Shown in pieces: positions 53,552 to 61,926 of a stretch of 64,000 nt of DNA. A program made the position numbers and the translations under genes. The DNA comes from RPQJ01 sp963700045 (GTDB lineage Bacteria > Pseudomonadota > Gammaproteobacteria > Steroidobacterales > Steroidobacteraceae): positions 62,001 to 126,000 of the forward strand of contig CAVOWK010000022.1 of NCBI GenBank assembly GCA_963700045.1, written 5' to 3'. The notes below the pieces were generated by a model that saw nothing but the letters and a program-made list of their open reading frames with translations, was not told where the DNA came from and did no database searches. The first letter of the stretch is position 1, and each line of letters starts with the position of its first letter.

Positions 53552-54102
53552 TCCAGCGCATCGTGACGATGTTGGCGGTGGTGGCCGGCGGCGCCCTGCT
53601 GCTCAGGATGCTGGCGGGCAGCCCGGACGACGTCACGGAGTCCGCCGCCGCCGCGGACGAACGCGGCTATTACCTGAATGACGCCAAGCTAACCGAACTC
53701 GGCGCGGATGGCAGGCCGCGGGTCGTGGTGCGCGCCAGGTCGATCGAGCAGCAGCTCGCCGACCAGAGCGTGCGCCTGACACAACTCGAACTCGACTACA
53801 CCACGCAGGAGCAGGGCGAATGGCGCGTGACCGCGGATCGCGGGCGCATGCCGAGCGACCGCGGGTCGCTGCAGCTGGAGGGCAACGTGCTCGTCGTCGG
53901 CACCGCGGAGCGCGGCGAGGGCAAGGCCGTCATCCGCACCGACGAATTGGCTTATGACACGCGCACGAACGTGGTGCAGACCGCGGCGCCCGTGACGCTG
54001 GATTTCGGGCCCCACCAATTGCGCGGACGCGGCATGCGCGTGGGTTTGAACCAGGGAACGCTGCGGCTAGAATCGAACGTCAATGGCCAGTTCATTCCTT
54101 AA
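53518..54102 (+). CDS. lptC: LPS export protein LptC
   Basis: A 194-residue bitopic protein that carries LPS from the LptBFG transporter to LptA. One transmembrane helix (about 12-30) precedes a beta-jellyroll domain, seen as Y-Y-L-N-D-A-K-L-T-E-L and D-Y-T-T-Q-E-Q-G-E-W-R-V-T-A-D-R-G. It overlaps kdsC by 34 bases and lptA by 20 bases, an unusually tight arrangement. Identity rests on fold pattern and context. Confidence 0.92.
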   Translation: MRSATDRTRHLIQRIVTMLAVVAGGALLLRMLAGSPDDVTESAAAADERGYYLNDAKLTELGADGRPRVVVRARSIEQQLADQSVRLTQLELDYTTQEQGEWRVTADRGRMPSDRGSLQLEGNVLVVGTAERGEGKAVIRTDELAYDTRTNVVQTAAPVTLDFGPHQLRGRGMRVGLNQGTLRLESNVNGQFIP

Positions 54103-54745
54103 GCGCCGACCGGCGCGCAGCTTGCTCGTGGCCGCCGTGACGCTGCTGGGCGCAGTTCCGTACGCTCGCGCGCAGACCGGGCTGCCAGCGGGCAACTCGG
54201 AGCTGCCGATCAACCTCGAAGCCGCTTCGTCGGATTTCGACTACAAGAACAACACGCTGCTGTTCAAGCGCGTGAAGATCACGCAGGGCGGGCTCGAGGT
54301 CACCGCGCAGCAGGCGAGCGCGACCGGGCTCGAGTTCAACAACTCCGAGTGGCGGCTGCAGGGCGACGTGATGATCACGGTGCCGGGCGGCAAGCTGCAG
54401 TCGGGCGAGGCACGCGTGATGTTCAGGAACAACGCGATCGCCAGCGCGTCGATCAAGGGTTCGCCGGCGCAGTTCGAGCAGCGGCTGAAGGAGAAGAACC
54501 AGGTGGCGCGGGGACGTGCGGCCGCCATCGACTACGACGTCAAGGCCGCAACCGTGCGCCTGACGGGAGATGCCTGGCTGACCGACGGCAACAACGAGAT
54601 TCGCGGCAATACGCTGGTCTACGACATCGGCCGCGAACGCGTGCAGGCCAACCCGAGCGAGAAGGACCCGGGCGGCGTGAAGATCACGATCAATCCCCCG
54701 GCAAAGACCCCCGCGGCAAAGCCCGACGACGGCAGCGGCCCATGA
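54083..54745 (+). CDS. lptA: LPS transport periplasmic protein LptA
   Basis: A 220-residue periplasmic protein that polymerises into the LPS bridge. A signal peptide (to A-R-A near residue 30) is followed by the OstA-like jellyroll: L-P-I-N-L-E-A-A-S-S-D-F-D-Y-K-N-N, then regular strands such as A-V-M-F-R-N-N type repeats, and G-N-N-E-I-R-G-N-T-L-V-Y-D near the end. The tail is Pro/Ala/Lys-rich and probably disordered. The stop overlaps the lptB start as ATGA. Confidence 0.94.
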   Translation: MASSFLKRRPARSLLVAAVTLLGAVPYARAQTGLPAGNSELPINLEAASSDFDYKNNTLLFKRVKITQGGLEVTAQQASATGLEFNNSEWRLQGDVMITVPGGKLQSGEARVMFRNNAIASASIKGSPAQFEQRLKEKNQVARGRAAAIDYDVKAATVRLTGDAWLTDGNNEIRGNTLVYDIGRERVQANPSEKDPGGVKITINPPAKTPAAKPDDGSGP

Positions 54746-55476
54746 CGACGAGCCGGCTGCGCGCCGAGGCGCTGGGCAAGAGCTATCGCTCGCGGCAGGT
54801 GGTGAGAGACCTGTCGCTCGAGGTCACCTCCGGCGAAGTCGTCGGCCTGCTCGGCCCGAACGGCGCCGGCAAGACCACCGCCTTCTACATGATCGTCGGC
54901 CTGGTGCCGTGCGATGAGGGTCGCATCCACCTCGACGACAAGGAACTGACGCGCCTGCCGATGTACCGCCGCGCCCAGCTCGGCGTCGGCTACCTGCCGC
55001 AGGAGGCGTCCGTGTTCCGCAAACTGTCGGTCGAGGACAACATCCTGGCGATCCTCGAGACGCGAGCCGACCTCGACGACGATGAGGCGCGCAGCGCAGC
55101 GCTGGAATCGCTGCTCGAGGAGCTGCACATCGGCCATATCCGCTCGAGCAGCGGCATGAGCCTGTCGGGCGGCGAGCGCCGGCGCGTCGAGATCGCGCGC
55201 GCGCTGGCCGCGGAGCCCCGCTTCATCCTGCTCGACGAACCGTTCGCGGGCGTGGATCCGATTTCGGTCATCGACATCCAGCGCATCATCCGCCACCTCA
55301 GTTCGCGCAACATCGGCGTACTGATCACCGACCACAACGTGCGAGAAACGCTTGGCATTTGCAGCCGCGCCTACATCGTCAGCGCCGGAAGTGTGATCGC
55401 GTCGGGTTCGGCGGAAGAGATTCTTGCCAATCCTCAGGTGCGTGAGGTCTACTTGGGCCAGGATTTCCGTCTCTGA
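54742..55476 (+). CDS. lptB: LPS export ABC transporter ATPase LptB
   Basis: A 244-residue ABC ATPase of the LptB2FG complex. Walker A is G-P-N-G-A-G-K-T-T near residue 38, the Q-loop region is Y-L-P-Q-E-A-S-V-F-R, the signature is L-S-G-G-E-R-R-R, Walker B is F-I-L-L-D-E-P-F-A-G-V-D-P, and the switch histidine is in I-T-D-H-N-V. All residues for ATP hydrolysis are present. It precedes rpoN by 60 bases, as in most gammaproteobacteria. Confidence 0.97.
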   Translation: MTTSRLRAEALGKSYRSRQVVRDLSLEVTSGEVVGLLGPNGAGKTTAFYMIVGLVPCDEGRIHLDDKELTRLPMYRRAQLGVGYLPQEASVFRKLSVEDNILAILETRADLDDDEARSAALESLLEELHIGHIRSSSGMSLSGGERRRVEIARALAAEPRFILLDEPFAGVDPISVIDIQRIIRHLSSRNIGVLITDHNVRETLGICSRAYIVSAGSVIASGSAEEILANPQVREVYLGQDFRL

Positions 55477-55536
55477 CACGGCTGGCGCGAGTCCTCCCGC
55501 GTCTGCCCCGCTCTTGCTTCGATCGCCGATTCGTCA

Positions 55537-57006
55537 ATGCTCAAGCCGGCCCTGCAACTCAAGCTCGGTCAACAGCTTACGATGACCCCGCAGCTGCAGC
55601 AGGCCATCAAGCTGCTGCAGCTGCCCGTGCTCGAGCTGCAGGCGCAGGTGATGGAGGCGCTCGAGACCAACGTCATGCTCGAGCAGGAAGAGGACGACTC
55701 GATCGACCTCGCCCCGCTCGACCAGGTCACGCCCGCGGGCGAGGCAGAAACCGAGTTCGCGGAAGGAGGCGAAGCCTCCGAATCCGACGAGCCCGGTCCC
55801 GACGACGTCATCGTCGAGATGGAGGACCCCTGGGCCGAATCCTCGACGCCGTCCGGCGACGGGTCCCGCTCCGACGACGACGACCGCCCGCTCGAATTCA
55901 CCGATGAACGCGGCCGCGACCTGCACCAGCACCTGGTCTGGCAGCTCGAAATCAGTCCGCTCGATCCGCGCCAGGTCTGGATCGGCGAGGCGATCGTCGA
56001 CGCGTTGAACGACGATGGCTACCTCACCCTGACGACCGCCGAGATCGCCCGGGACCTGAGCTCGGACCTGCCCGTCACGGAGGCCGACGTCGATCAGGTG
56101 CTGGCGCACGTACAGACGCTCGATCCGGCCGGCGTCGGCGCCCGCACGCTGGGCGAATGCCTGGTCCTCCAGCTCGCGCAACTGGACGAAGACACGCCGG
56201 GACGCGATCTCGCGATCGTCATCGCACGCGACCATCTCCAGTCCGTTGCGGACAGGGACCTCGCCACGCTGCGCCGCGTGCTCGGCGCCGACGAGGATTC
56301 ACTGCAGGTTGCGCTTGCGCTCGTGCGCGGCTGCCATCCGCGGCCGGGCTCGGCGTTCCAGGGCACGCAACCCGAGTACGTCGTCCCGGACGTGTTCGTG
56401 CGCCGCACCGAACAGGGCTGGGCCGTGGAACTCAATGCGGGGTCGGTGCCGCGCCTGAAGGTCAACCAGGGCTATGCGGGCCTGGTCTCACGTTCGGCCG
56501 ACTACGCCTCGCTGCGTACCCAGCTGCAGGAGGCGCGCTGGCTGATCCGCAGCCTCGAAATCCGCAACGAGACACTGCTGAAGGTGGCCCGCTCGATCGT
56601 CCAGCGACAGGCGGCGTTCCTCGAGCGCGGCGACGAAGCGATGCAGCCCATGATCCTGCGCGACGTGGCCGAGGCCGTGTCGATGCACGAATCGACGATC
56701 TCGCGCGTGACGACGGGCAAGTACATGCACACGCCGCGCGGCATCTTCGAGTTCCGGTACTTCTTCTCCAGTCACGTCTCGGGCGCGGACGGCGAGGACG
56801 TATCGTCGGTCGCCATCCGCGCCCGCATCCGCAAGCTGATCGCGGAGGAAGTGCCGGGGAAGCCGCTGAGCGACGCCCAGCTGGCGACGATGCTCGCGGA
56901 CGAAGGAGTGAAGGTGGCGCGGCGGACAGTCGCCAAGTACCGCGAGGCGCTCGGCCTCGCTGCGTCGAGCGAGCGCAGGGTGACGGCCGCCCGCGCCCAT
57001 GCATGA
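55537..57006 (+). CDS. rpoN: RNA polymerase sigma-54 factor
   Basis: A 489-residue sigma54. Region I is glutamine- and leucine-rich (L-Q-L-K-L-G-Q-Q-L-T-M-T-P-Q-L-Q-Q-A). An acidic region II spans about 48-125. The core-binding and helix-turn-helix domains follow, with R-D-V-A-E-A-V-S-M-H-E-S-T-I-S-R-V. The RpoN box A-R-R-T-V-A-K-Y-R is close to the C-terminus and reads the -24 element. The start is ATG at 55537. The C-terminus extends about 18 residues beyond the box. Confidence 0.97.
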   Translation: MLKPALQLKLGQQLTMTPQLQQAIKLLQLPVLELQAQVMEALETNVMLEQEEDDSIDLAPLDQVTPAGEAETEFAEGGEASESDEPGPDDVIVEMEDPWAESSTPSGDGSRSDDDDRPLEFTDERGRDLHQHLVWQLEISPLDPRQVWIGEAIVDALNDDGYLTLTTAEIARDLSSDLPVTEADVDQVLAHVQTLDPAGVGARTLGECLVLQLAQLDEDTPGRDLAIVIARDHLQSVADRDLATLRRVLGADEDSLQVALALVRGCHPRPGSAFQGTQPEYVVPDVFVRRTEQGWAVELNAGSVPRLKVNQGYAGLVSRSADYASLRTQLQEARWLIRSLEIRNETLLKVARSIVQRQAAFLERGDEAMQPMILRDVAEAVSMHESTISRVTTGKYMHTPRGIFEFRYFFSSHVSGADGEDVSSVAIRARIRKLIAEEVPGKPLSDAQLATMLADEGVKVARRTVAKYREALGLAASSERRVTAARAHA

Positions 57007-57089
57007 TTACGGCGCCGGCGGGAACTGGCTGCGGCGGGCGCGATCCAATTGACGAGAGGCAGCAGGCAAACCAACAGGAGGTCGGGACG

Positions 57090-57416
57090 ATGCAAGTCAA
57101 CCTGAGCGGACACCACGTCGATATCACACCGCCGCTGCGGAGTTATGTCGAGAAGAAGATGGCGCGCATCCTGCGGCACTGCGACCGCGTCATCGACGTG
57201 CACTGCACGCTTACGGTCGAAAAACTGCGGCACGAGGCCGAGTCGACGATTCGCCTGTCCGGCACCACCGTGCATGCAGCCACCGTCCACGACGACATGT
57301 ATGCCGCCATCGACCTGCTGGCCGACAAGCTCGACGAGCAGGTGCGCCGCCACAAGGAAAAGCACCGCGACCCGCAGGCGGCGCGACACCGTCACGGAAC
57401 CGGAATTTCGCCCTGA
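57090..57416 (+). CDS. hpf: Ribosome hibernation promoting factor, short form
   Basis: A 108-residue HPF/YhbH protein that occupies the 30S mRNA channel and promotes 100S dimers in stationary phase. It starts M-Q-V-N-L-S-G-H-H-V-D-I-T and has the R-L-S-G-T-T-V-H-A strand and D-M-Y-A-A-I-D-L-L-A-D-K-L-D motif, then a basic His-rich tail. A strong AGGAGG lies eight bases before the ATG. It follows rpoN as usual. The ptsN gene commonly found next is missing. Confidence 0.94.
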   Translation: MQVNLSGHHVDITPPLRSYVEKKMARILRHCDRVIDVHCTLTVEKLRHEAESTIRLSGTTVHAATVHDDMYAAIDLLADKLDEQVRRHKEKHRDPQAARHRHGTGISP

Positions 57417-57481
57417 CGGCGAACCCGGATCCGGCGACAATTCGGACTGGCAGGCGTTCTGCGCAGGGGTGGTGACGTCAC

Positions 57482-58353
57482 ATGCGATTGATCGTGGTCA
57501 GCGGGCTGTCCGGCTCCGGCAAGAGCGTCGCGCTCGACATGCTGGAGGACCTCGACTATTACTGCGTCGACAACATCCCAGCCGGCCTGCTGCCCGGATT
57601 CATCGCCTACACTGTCCGCACCAGCGAATCCACTTACCGCCAGACGGCCGTCGGCGTCGACGCGCGCAATCGCCCTGAAGATCTCGCGGAGGTGCCGCGG
57701 CTGGTCGAGACGCTGGGCAAGAGCGGCATCGCGTGCGAGACGCTGTTCCTGCGCGCCGATAGCGAGACGCTGCTCAAGCGCTTCAGCGAGACACGACGCA
57801 GGCATCCGCTCACCCGCCACGGCGTGGGCCTCATGGAAGCCCTGGAGCAGGAAGAGCGCCTGCTGGCACCGCTCGCCAATGCGGCCGACCTGACGATCGA
57901 TACCTCGCGACTGTCGGTGCACGAGCTGCGCGAACTGATCCGGGGACGCGTGGTCGACCGTGCGAAGTCCGGGCCATCACTGCTGTTCCAGTCGTTCGCT
58001 TATCGGCACGGCGTGCCCGACGATGCGGACTTCGTGTTCGACGCTCGTGCACTGCCGAACCCTTACTGGAACCCGGCCCTGAGGGAGCTGACCGGGCGTG
58101 ATGAGCTGGTCGCGCAGTTTCTCGACAACGAGACCGAAGTGAACGGTTTTTCGAGGACGTGCGTGACTTCATCGCCCGCTGGCTGCCCTCGCTGGTCCGT
58201 TCCAATCGCAGCTATCTCACCGTCGCTGTCGGCTGCACGGGCGGCCAGCACCGTTCCGTGTACCTGGTCGAGCGCCTGGCTGCGCATTTCCGCGGCAGCG
58301 AAGGAGCTGCGCTCGTGAGCCATCGCGACCTCGCGAGCCGCCGGCACGAGTGA
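57482..58353 (+). CDS. rapZ: RNase adapter RapZ, interrupted by a one-base deletion at a T5 tract
   Basis: RapZ is a nucleotide-binding adapter that controls GlcN6P synthase through sRNAs in enterics. The P-loop G-L-S-G-S-G-K-S is at residues 8-15, and D-A-R-x-L-P-N-P-Y-W with the E-V-N-G-F block follow. At 58147-58151 the frame is lost. The continuation D-F-I-A-R-W-L-P-S and the V-G-C-T-G-G-Q-H-R-S-V motif lie in the -1 frame and run to TGA at 58353. One extra T would restore about 290 residues. Read without it, a 278-residue product with a wrong C-terminus results. Error, mutation or -1 slippage are all possible. Confidence 0.88.
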
Positions 58354-58507
58354 AGGGGGAGGAAGCAGGAAGGGCAGGAAGGTCAGGAAGGGGAGGAAGG
58401 GCAGGAAGGGACCGGAAGGATCAGACCGCTCCGCCTGCCTCTACTTCCACTACTTCCTGTCCTTCCTGCCCTTCCTCCCCTTCCTCGCCTTCCCCCCTCC
58501 TCCCCCT
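58354..58507 (+). repeat. Inverted 9-mer arrays between rapZ and mgtE
   Basis: Starting at the rapZ stop, the plus strand carries a purine array of 9-base units AAGGNNAGG (58354-58418). After a 30-base spacer comes a pyrimidine array CCTNNCCTT (58446-58507), ending 12 bases before mgtE. The arrays are largely complementary and would form a long hairpin. The units match those between ftsA and ftsZ and between murA and petA. Confidence 0.9.
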
Positions 58508-58519
58508 ATCATCCCGGCG

Positions 58520-59881
58520 ATGAACGCCGAGCTGCAGCCACGCCGTACTCCGACCCGTCTCGAGGCGCTGAAGCGCGCCCTCGACGAGGGCACGATGCGT
58601 CAGGTGCACCGGCTCGTGAACTCGATGCACCCGGCGGAAGTCGCGTCGCTGCTCGAATCCCTGCCGCAGACCCAGCGTGAAGTCGTCTGGGACCTCGTCG
58701 ACCCCGAGATCGAGGGCGACGTGCTGGTCGAGCTCAACGAGGAAGTCCGCGCCGGCCTGATCCGCGAGATGGAAACCGAGGAACTCGTCGCGGCCGCCGA
58801 AGGCCTCGAAGTCGACGACCTCGCCGACTTGCTGCGCGACCTGCCTGAGAACGTCAACCAGCAGGTGCTGCGGTCGATGGACTCGCAGGACCGCGACCGC
58901 CTGAACGCCGTGCTCGGTTTCGAGGAAGACACCGCCGGCGGCCTGATGAACACCGATACGGTCAGCGTGCGCCCCGACGTCACGCTCGAGACCGTGTTGC
59001 GCTACTTGCGCATGCGCGGCGAGATTCCGGAAAAGACCGACGCGCTCTTCGTCGTGAACCGCCATGACCGGTATCTCGGCGTCCTGCACCTGACGCGGCT
59101 GCTGACCGAGGACCCGGAACGCACGGTCGGCGAGGTCATGGACACGGACGTCGCCGGCATTCCTCCTGCAACACCTGCCACCGAAGTCGCGAGCCTGTTC
59201 CAGGACCGCGACCTCGTGTCGGCAGCGGTCATATCGACGGACGCAGGCCGCCTGCTCGGCCGCATCACGATCGACGACGTCGTGGACGTGATCCGCGACG
59301 AGGCCGAGCATTCCGTGATGAGCATGGCGGGACTCGACGAGGATGCGGACATGTTCGCGCCCGTCGTGCCGAGCGCACGCCGTCGCGGCGTGTGGCTGGG
59401 CATCAATCTCGTCACGGCGTTCCTCGCAGCGTGGGTCGTGGGCCTGTTCGAAGCCACCATTCAGCAGATCGTTGCGCTCGCCGTGCTGATGCCGATCGTC
59501 GCCAGCATGGGTGGCGTCGCCGCGACCCAGACGCTGACGCTGATCGTGCGCGGCCTCGCACTCGGCCAGATCGAGCGCGCGAACGCTCGCTGGCTGCTCA
59601 CCAAGGAAATCGCCGTGGCGCTGCTGAACGGGCTCGCCTGGGCCACCGTGGTGGCGCTCGTGGCCTGGGCCTGGTTCGACCAGTGGCGCATCGCGCTGGT
59701 GATCTTCGCGGCAATGGTCGTGAACCTGCTGGCGGCCGCGCTGGCCGGGGTGACGGTGCCCCTCGCACTGAAGCGGTTCGGCGTCGATCCCGCGGTCGCG
59801 GGGGGCGTCATCGTGACGACGGTCACCGACGTGATCGGGTTCGCCTCGCTGCTCGGGCTCGGCACCCTGGTGCTCAGGTAA
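58520..59881 (+). CDS. mgtE: Magnesium transporter MgtE
   Basis: A 453-residue Mg2+ channel. An N-terminal helical MgtE domain (about 25-130, with M-H-P-A-E-V-A-S-L-L) is followed by two CBS domains (about 135-255) that sense Mg2+. Five transmembrane helices from about residue 285 include P-I-V-A-S-M-G-G-V-A-A-T-Q-T-L-T. The A-x-x-x-Q-T-L pore region and the helix-ending acidic residues are kept. The last eight bases overlap the convergent patatin gene. The start is ATG 12 bases after the repeat array. Confidence 0.95.
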   Translation: MNAELQPRRTPTRLEALKRALDEGTMRQVHRLVNSMHPAEVASLLESLPQTQREVVWDLVDPEIEGDVLVELNEEVRAGLIREMETEELVAAAEGLEVDDLADLLRDLPENVNQQVLRSMDSQDRDRLNAVLGFEEDTAGGLMNTDTVSVRPDVTLETVLRYLRMRGEIPEKTDALFVVNRHDRYLGVLHLTRLLTEDPERTVGEVMDTDVAGIPPATPATEVASLFQDRDLVSAAVISTDAGRLLGRITIDDVVDVIRDEAEHSVMSMAGLDEDADMFAPVVPSARRRGVWLGINLVTAFLAAWVVGLFEATIQQIVALAVLMPIVASMGGVAATQTLTLIVRGLALGQIERANARWLLTKEIAVALLNGLAWATVVALVAWAWFDQWRIALVIFAAMVVNLLAAALAGVTVPLALKRFGVDPAVAGGVIVTTVTDVIGFASLLGLGTLVLR

Positions 59882-61130
59882 CCCAGGGCGCGAGGTAGGG
59901 AACGATCTCCGCGCGCTGCGCATGCGCATCGGCATAACCCATCGCCATCAGTTCGCAGGTGTACGACTTGTCGAACAGCAGGTAACTCACCAGCAGTCCT
60001 CCGCGTGCCTCGTAGGCACCCATGGTGCGCAGCAACGTGCGGATGCTGCGGGGCATGTGGTGTTCGTGTTTCATCGCGACCACGGTCGGGTCGACGCTCG
60101 GCTGGATCACCGTTGCGCGGATCGGCCGATGTTCGGTGTGGCCCGCCGCGACGATCAACCGGTTGATCTGGTTGAGGCGCTCGAGGTCGATCGACAATCC
60201 GTCCGTGAACAACGAGTCGAGCACGAAGCCCAGCAGGTGGGCCGGGCTCGGTGAAGCCTGCATGACGGCCCCGGTCGGCGGAGTGGCAGCGGCACTTCCG
60301 CGCGTCCCGATCACCAGCACACGGTTCGCACCGAGGTGAACGGCGGGACTCAGCGGGGCCAGCTGGCGCATCGCGCCGTCGCCGTAGTGGTTGTCGTCGA
60401 TACCCCAGGCCGGGAAGATGAACGGGATCGCAGCGCTCGCCATCAGCACGTCGAGGTCGATCTGGCGCCTGCGTCCGGCGCGGCGCACGCGGTGCCAGTC
60501 CTCGATGTCGTCGGTCCCGTCGAAGAACGCCACGGCCTGCCCGGTCGTGTAACTCGTCGTCGCGACGGCCAGCGCGTGCAGCCTGCCCGCAGCGATCTGC
60601 GCGGGAATCTGGTCCAGGGGTACCGCGCGGGCGAGCAACTCATACAGCGGCGTCGTGTCGAACAGCGAGCGCGGGGGCTTGGCGATCCAGCCGGCCGAGA
60701 GCAGCGAGACCATCCAGTGCAGCCCGGACCGCAGCATCGTCAGCGAACCGGCCTGGACGACCTGCTCGACTCGGAAGTTGGACCAGACCTCGTCGAGCGA
60801 TTCCACCGCCTCGCGCAACGAATGAGCGCGCGCGCCGATGGCCGCTGCGTTCAACGCCCCCGCCGAAGTGCCCACCAGCACCTCGAACGGACATGGGGCG
60901 TCCTCGGGCAACCATTCGGCGATCGCCTTCAGCACCCCGACCTGGTACGCGCCCCGCGCCCCCCCTCCCGACAGGACCAGGGCATCGTGGTCGCTGAAGA
61001 AGATGTAGTTGGTCGCGTCGCTCGTCGCGTCCTGGGCGGCGCTGGTCGGTAATGGAGGGCTCGACAAGGTCACCTCGCTGACTCTCGTGCTGCGGCAGTC
61101 TAGTATGTGTCGGCGCGAACCCGCGCTCAT
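59874..61130 (-). CDS. Patatin-like phospholipase
   Basis: A 418-residue serine hydrolase of the patatin family with a Ser-Asp dyad. The oxyanion motif G-G-G-A-R-G is at about 55-60, the nucleophile in G-T-S-A-G at 87-91 (Ser89), and the dyad partner in Y-G-D-G-A-M. No clear signal peptide is seen, so it is probably cytoplasmic or injected or surface-attached by other means. The start is ATG at 61130 with GAGGGG six bases upstream; a GTG 17 codons in is an alternative. It is divergent from the peroxiredoxin gene. Confidence 0.9.
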   Translation of the reverse strand: MSAGSRRHILDCRSTRVSEVTLSSPPLPTSAAQDATSDATNYIFFSDHDALVLSGGGARGAYQVGVLKAIAEWLPEDAPCPFEVLVGTSAGALNAAAIGARAHSLREAVESLDEVWSNFRVEQVVQAGSLTMLRSGLHWMVSLLSAGWIAKPPRSLFDTTPLYELLARAVPLDQIPAQIAAGRLHALAVATTSYTTGQAVAFFDGTDDIEDWHRVRRAGRRRQIDLDVLMASAAIPFIFPAWGIDDNHYGDGAMRQLAPLSPAVHLGANRVLVIGTRGSAAATPPTGAVMQASPSPAHLLGFVLDSLFTDGLSIDLERLNQINRLIVAAGHTEHRPIRATVIQPSVDPTVVAMKHEHHMPRSIRTLLRTMGAYEARGGLLVSYLLFDKSYTCELMAMGYADAHAQRAEIVPYLAPWVT

Positions 61131-61153
61131 TTAGCCCCTCACCGGAGAATCCG

Positions 61154-61759
61154 ATGAATCGCGCACAGTCTCGACGTGGAATTCTTTCGCTGGCCGCCCT
61201 GCTGCCGGCACTCGCCCTGGCGTTCGGGTCGCTGGTGGCAGGCGGCCGTCCGGCCCTGGCGGATGGCGTGGCGCCTGCCGTGGGCAAGCCCGCCCCCGCC
61301 TTCAAGCTGCAGGACCAGGCAGGCAAATGGCACTCGCTGGCCGACTACAAGGGCAAGTGGGTCGCCCTGTACTTCTACCCGAAGGACGACACGCCGGGCT
61401 GCACCACGCAGGCCTGCGGCTTCCGCGACAACGTCTTCGCCTTCAACAAGGAAGGCGCGGTGATCGTCGGCATCAGCGTCGACGAAGTGGCGTCCCACAA
61501 GGAGTTTGCCGAAAAGCACAGCCTGCCGTTCACGATCCTCGCCGACTCCGACAAGGCCGTGACCAGGAGCTACGGCGTGCTGAAGACCTACATGGGCGTC
61601 ATGGAAATGGCGCGTCGCGACACCTTCATCATCGATCCGCAGGGCCGCATCGCGAAGCATTACGAGTCGGTCAATCCGGAAGGCCATTCGCAGGTCGTGC
61701 TCGCGGACATCAAGGCGCTGAAGGCCGCCGCGGCTGCGGGCAGCAAGGGCGGGCGCTGA
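61154..61759 (+). CDS. Exported thiol peroxidase, BCP/AhpC-TSA family
   Basis: A 201-residue peroxiredoxin. An N-terminal signal peptide (with R-R near residue 7 and A-L-A-D near 35) suggests export to the periplasm. The catalytic motif T-P-G-C-T-T-Q-A-C-G-F places the peroxidatic cysteine at 83 and the resolving cysteine at 88, the C-x4-C type of BCP. F-Y-P-K-D-D and the R-D-T-F-I-I-D strand match the family. Cytoplasmic BCP is usually about 155 residues, so the extra 40 are the leader. It stands alone between the patatin and VWA genes. Confidence 0.9.
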   Translation: MNRAQSRRGILSLAALLPALALAFGSLVAGGRPALADGVAPAVGKPAPAFKLQDQAGKWHSLADYKGKWVALYFYPKDDTPGCTTQACGFRDNVFAFNKEGAVIVGISVDEVASHKEFAEKHSLPFTILADSDKAVTRSYGVLKTYMGVMEMARRDTFIIDPQGRIAKHYESVNPEGHSQVVLADIKALKAAAAAGSKGGR

Positions 61760-61794
61760 CAGCGCGAACAGAACTTTCACGACGCGACGACATG

Positions 61795-61900
61795 GCCCGT
61801 CCGGAACGATCCGGGCGGGCCGTGCGCGGCATGGACGCCGCGCCCGGAGCCCCCATGGATGGGTTTACGGCGTCCCGCCCGGAGTCGTTCCGGACGGGGC
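61795..61900. repeat. Nested inverted repeat between convergent genes
   Basis: Outer arms 61795-61819 and 61874-61900 pair over about 25 bases with two single-base bulges. Inside, ACGCCG (61835) pairs with CGGCGT (61869), and CCCATGGATGGG closes the tip. The element lies between the peroxiredoxin stop and the VWA stop, where a bidirectional terminator or a dispersed intergenic repeat is expected. Confidence 0.8.
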
Positions 61901-61926
61901 GTGACTCGCGTCGGGAACCGAGTCTT

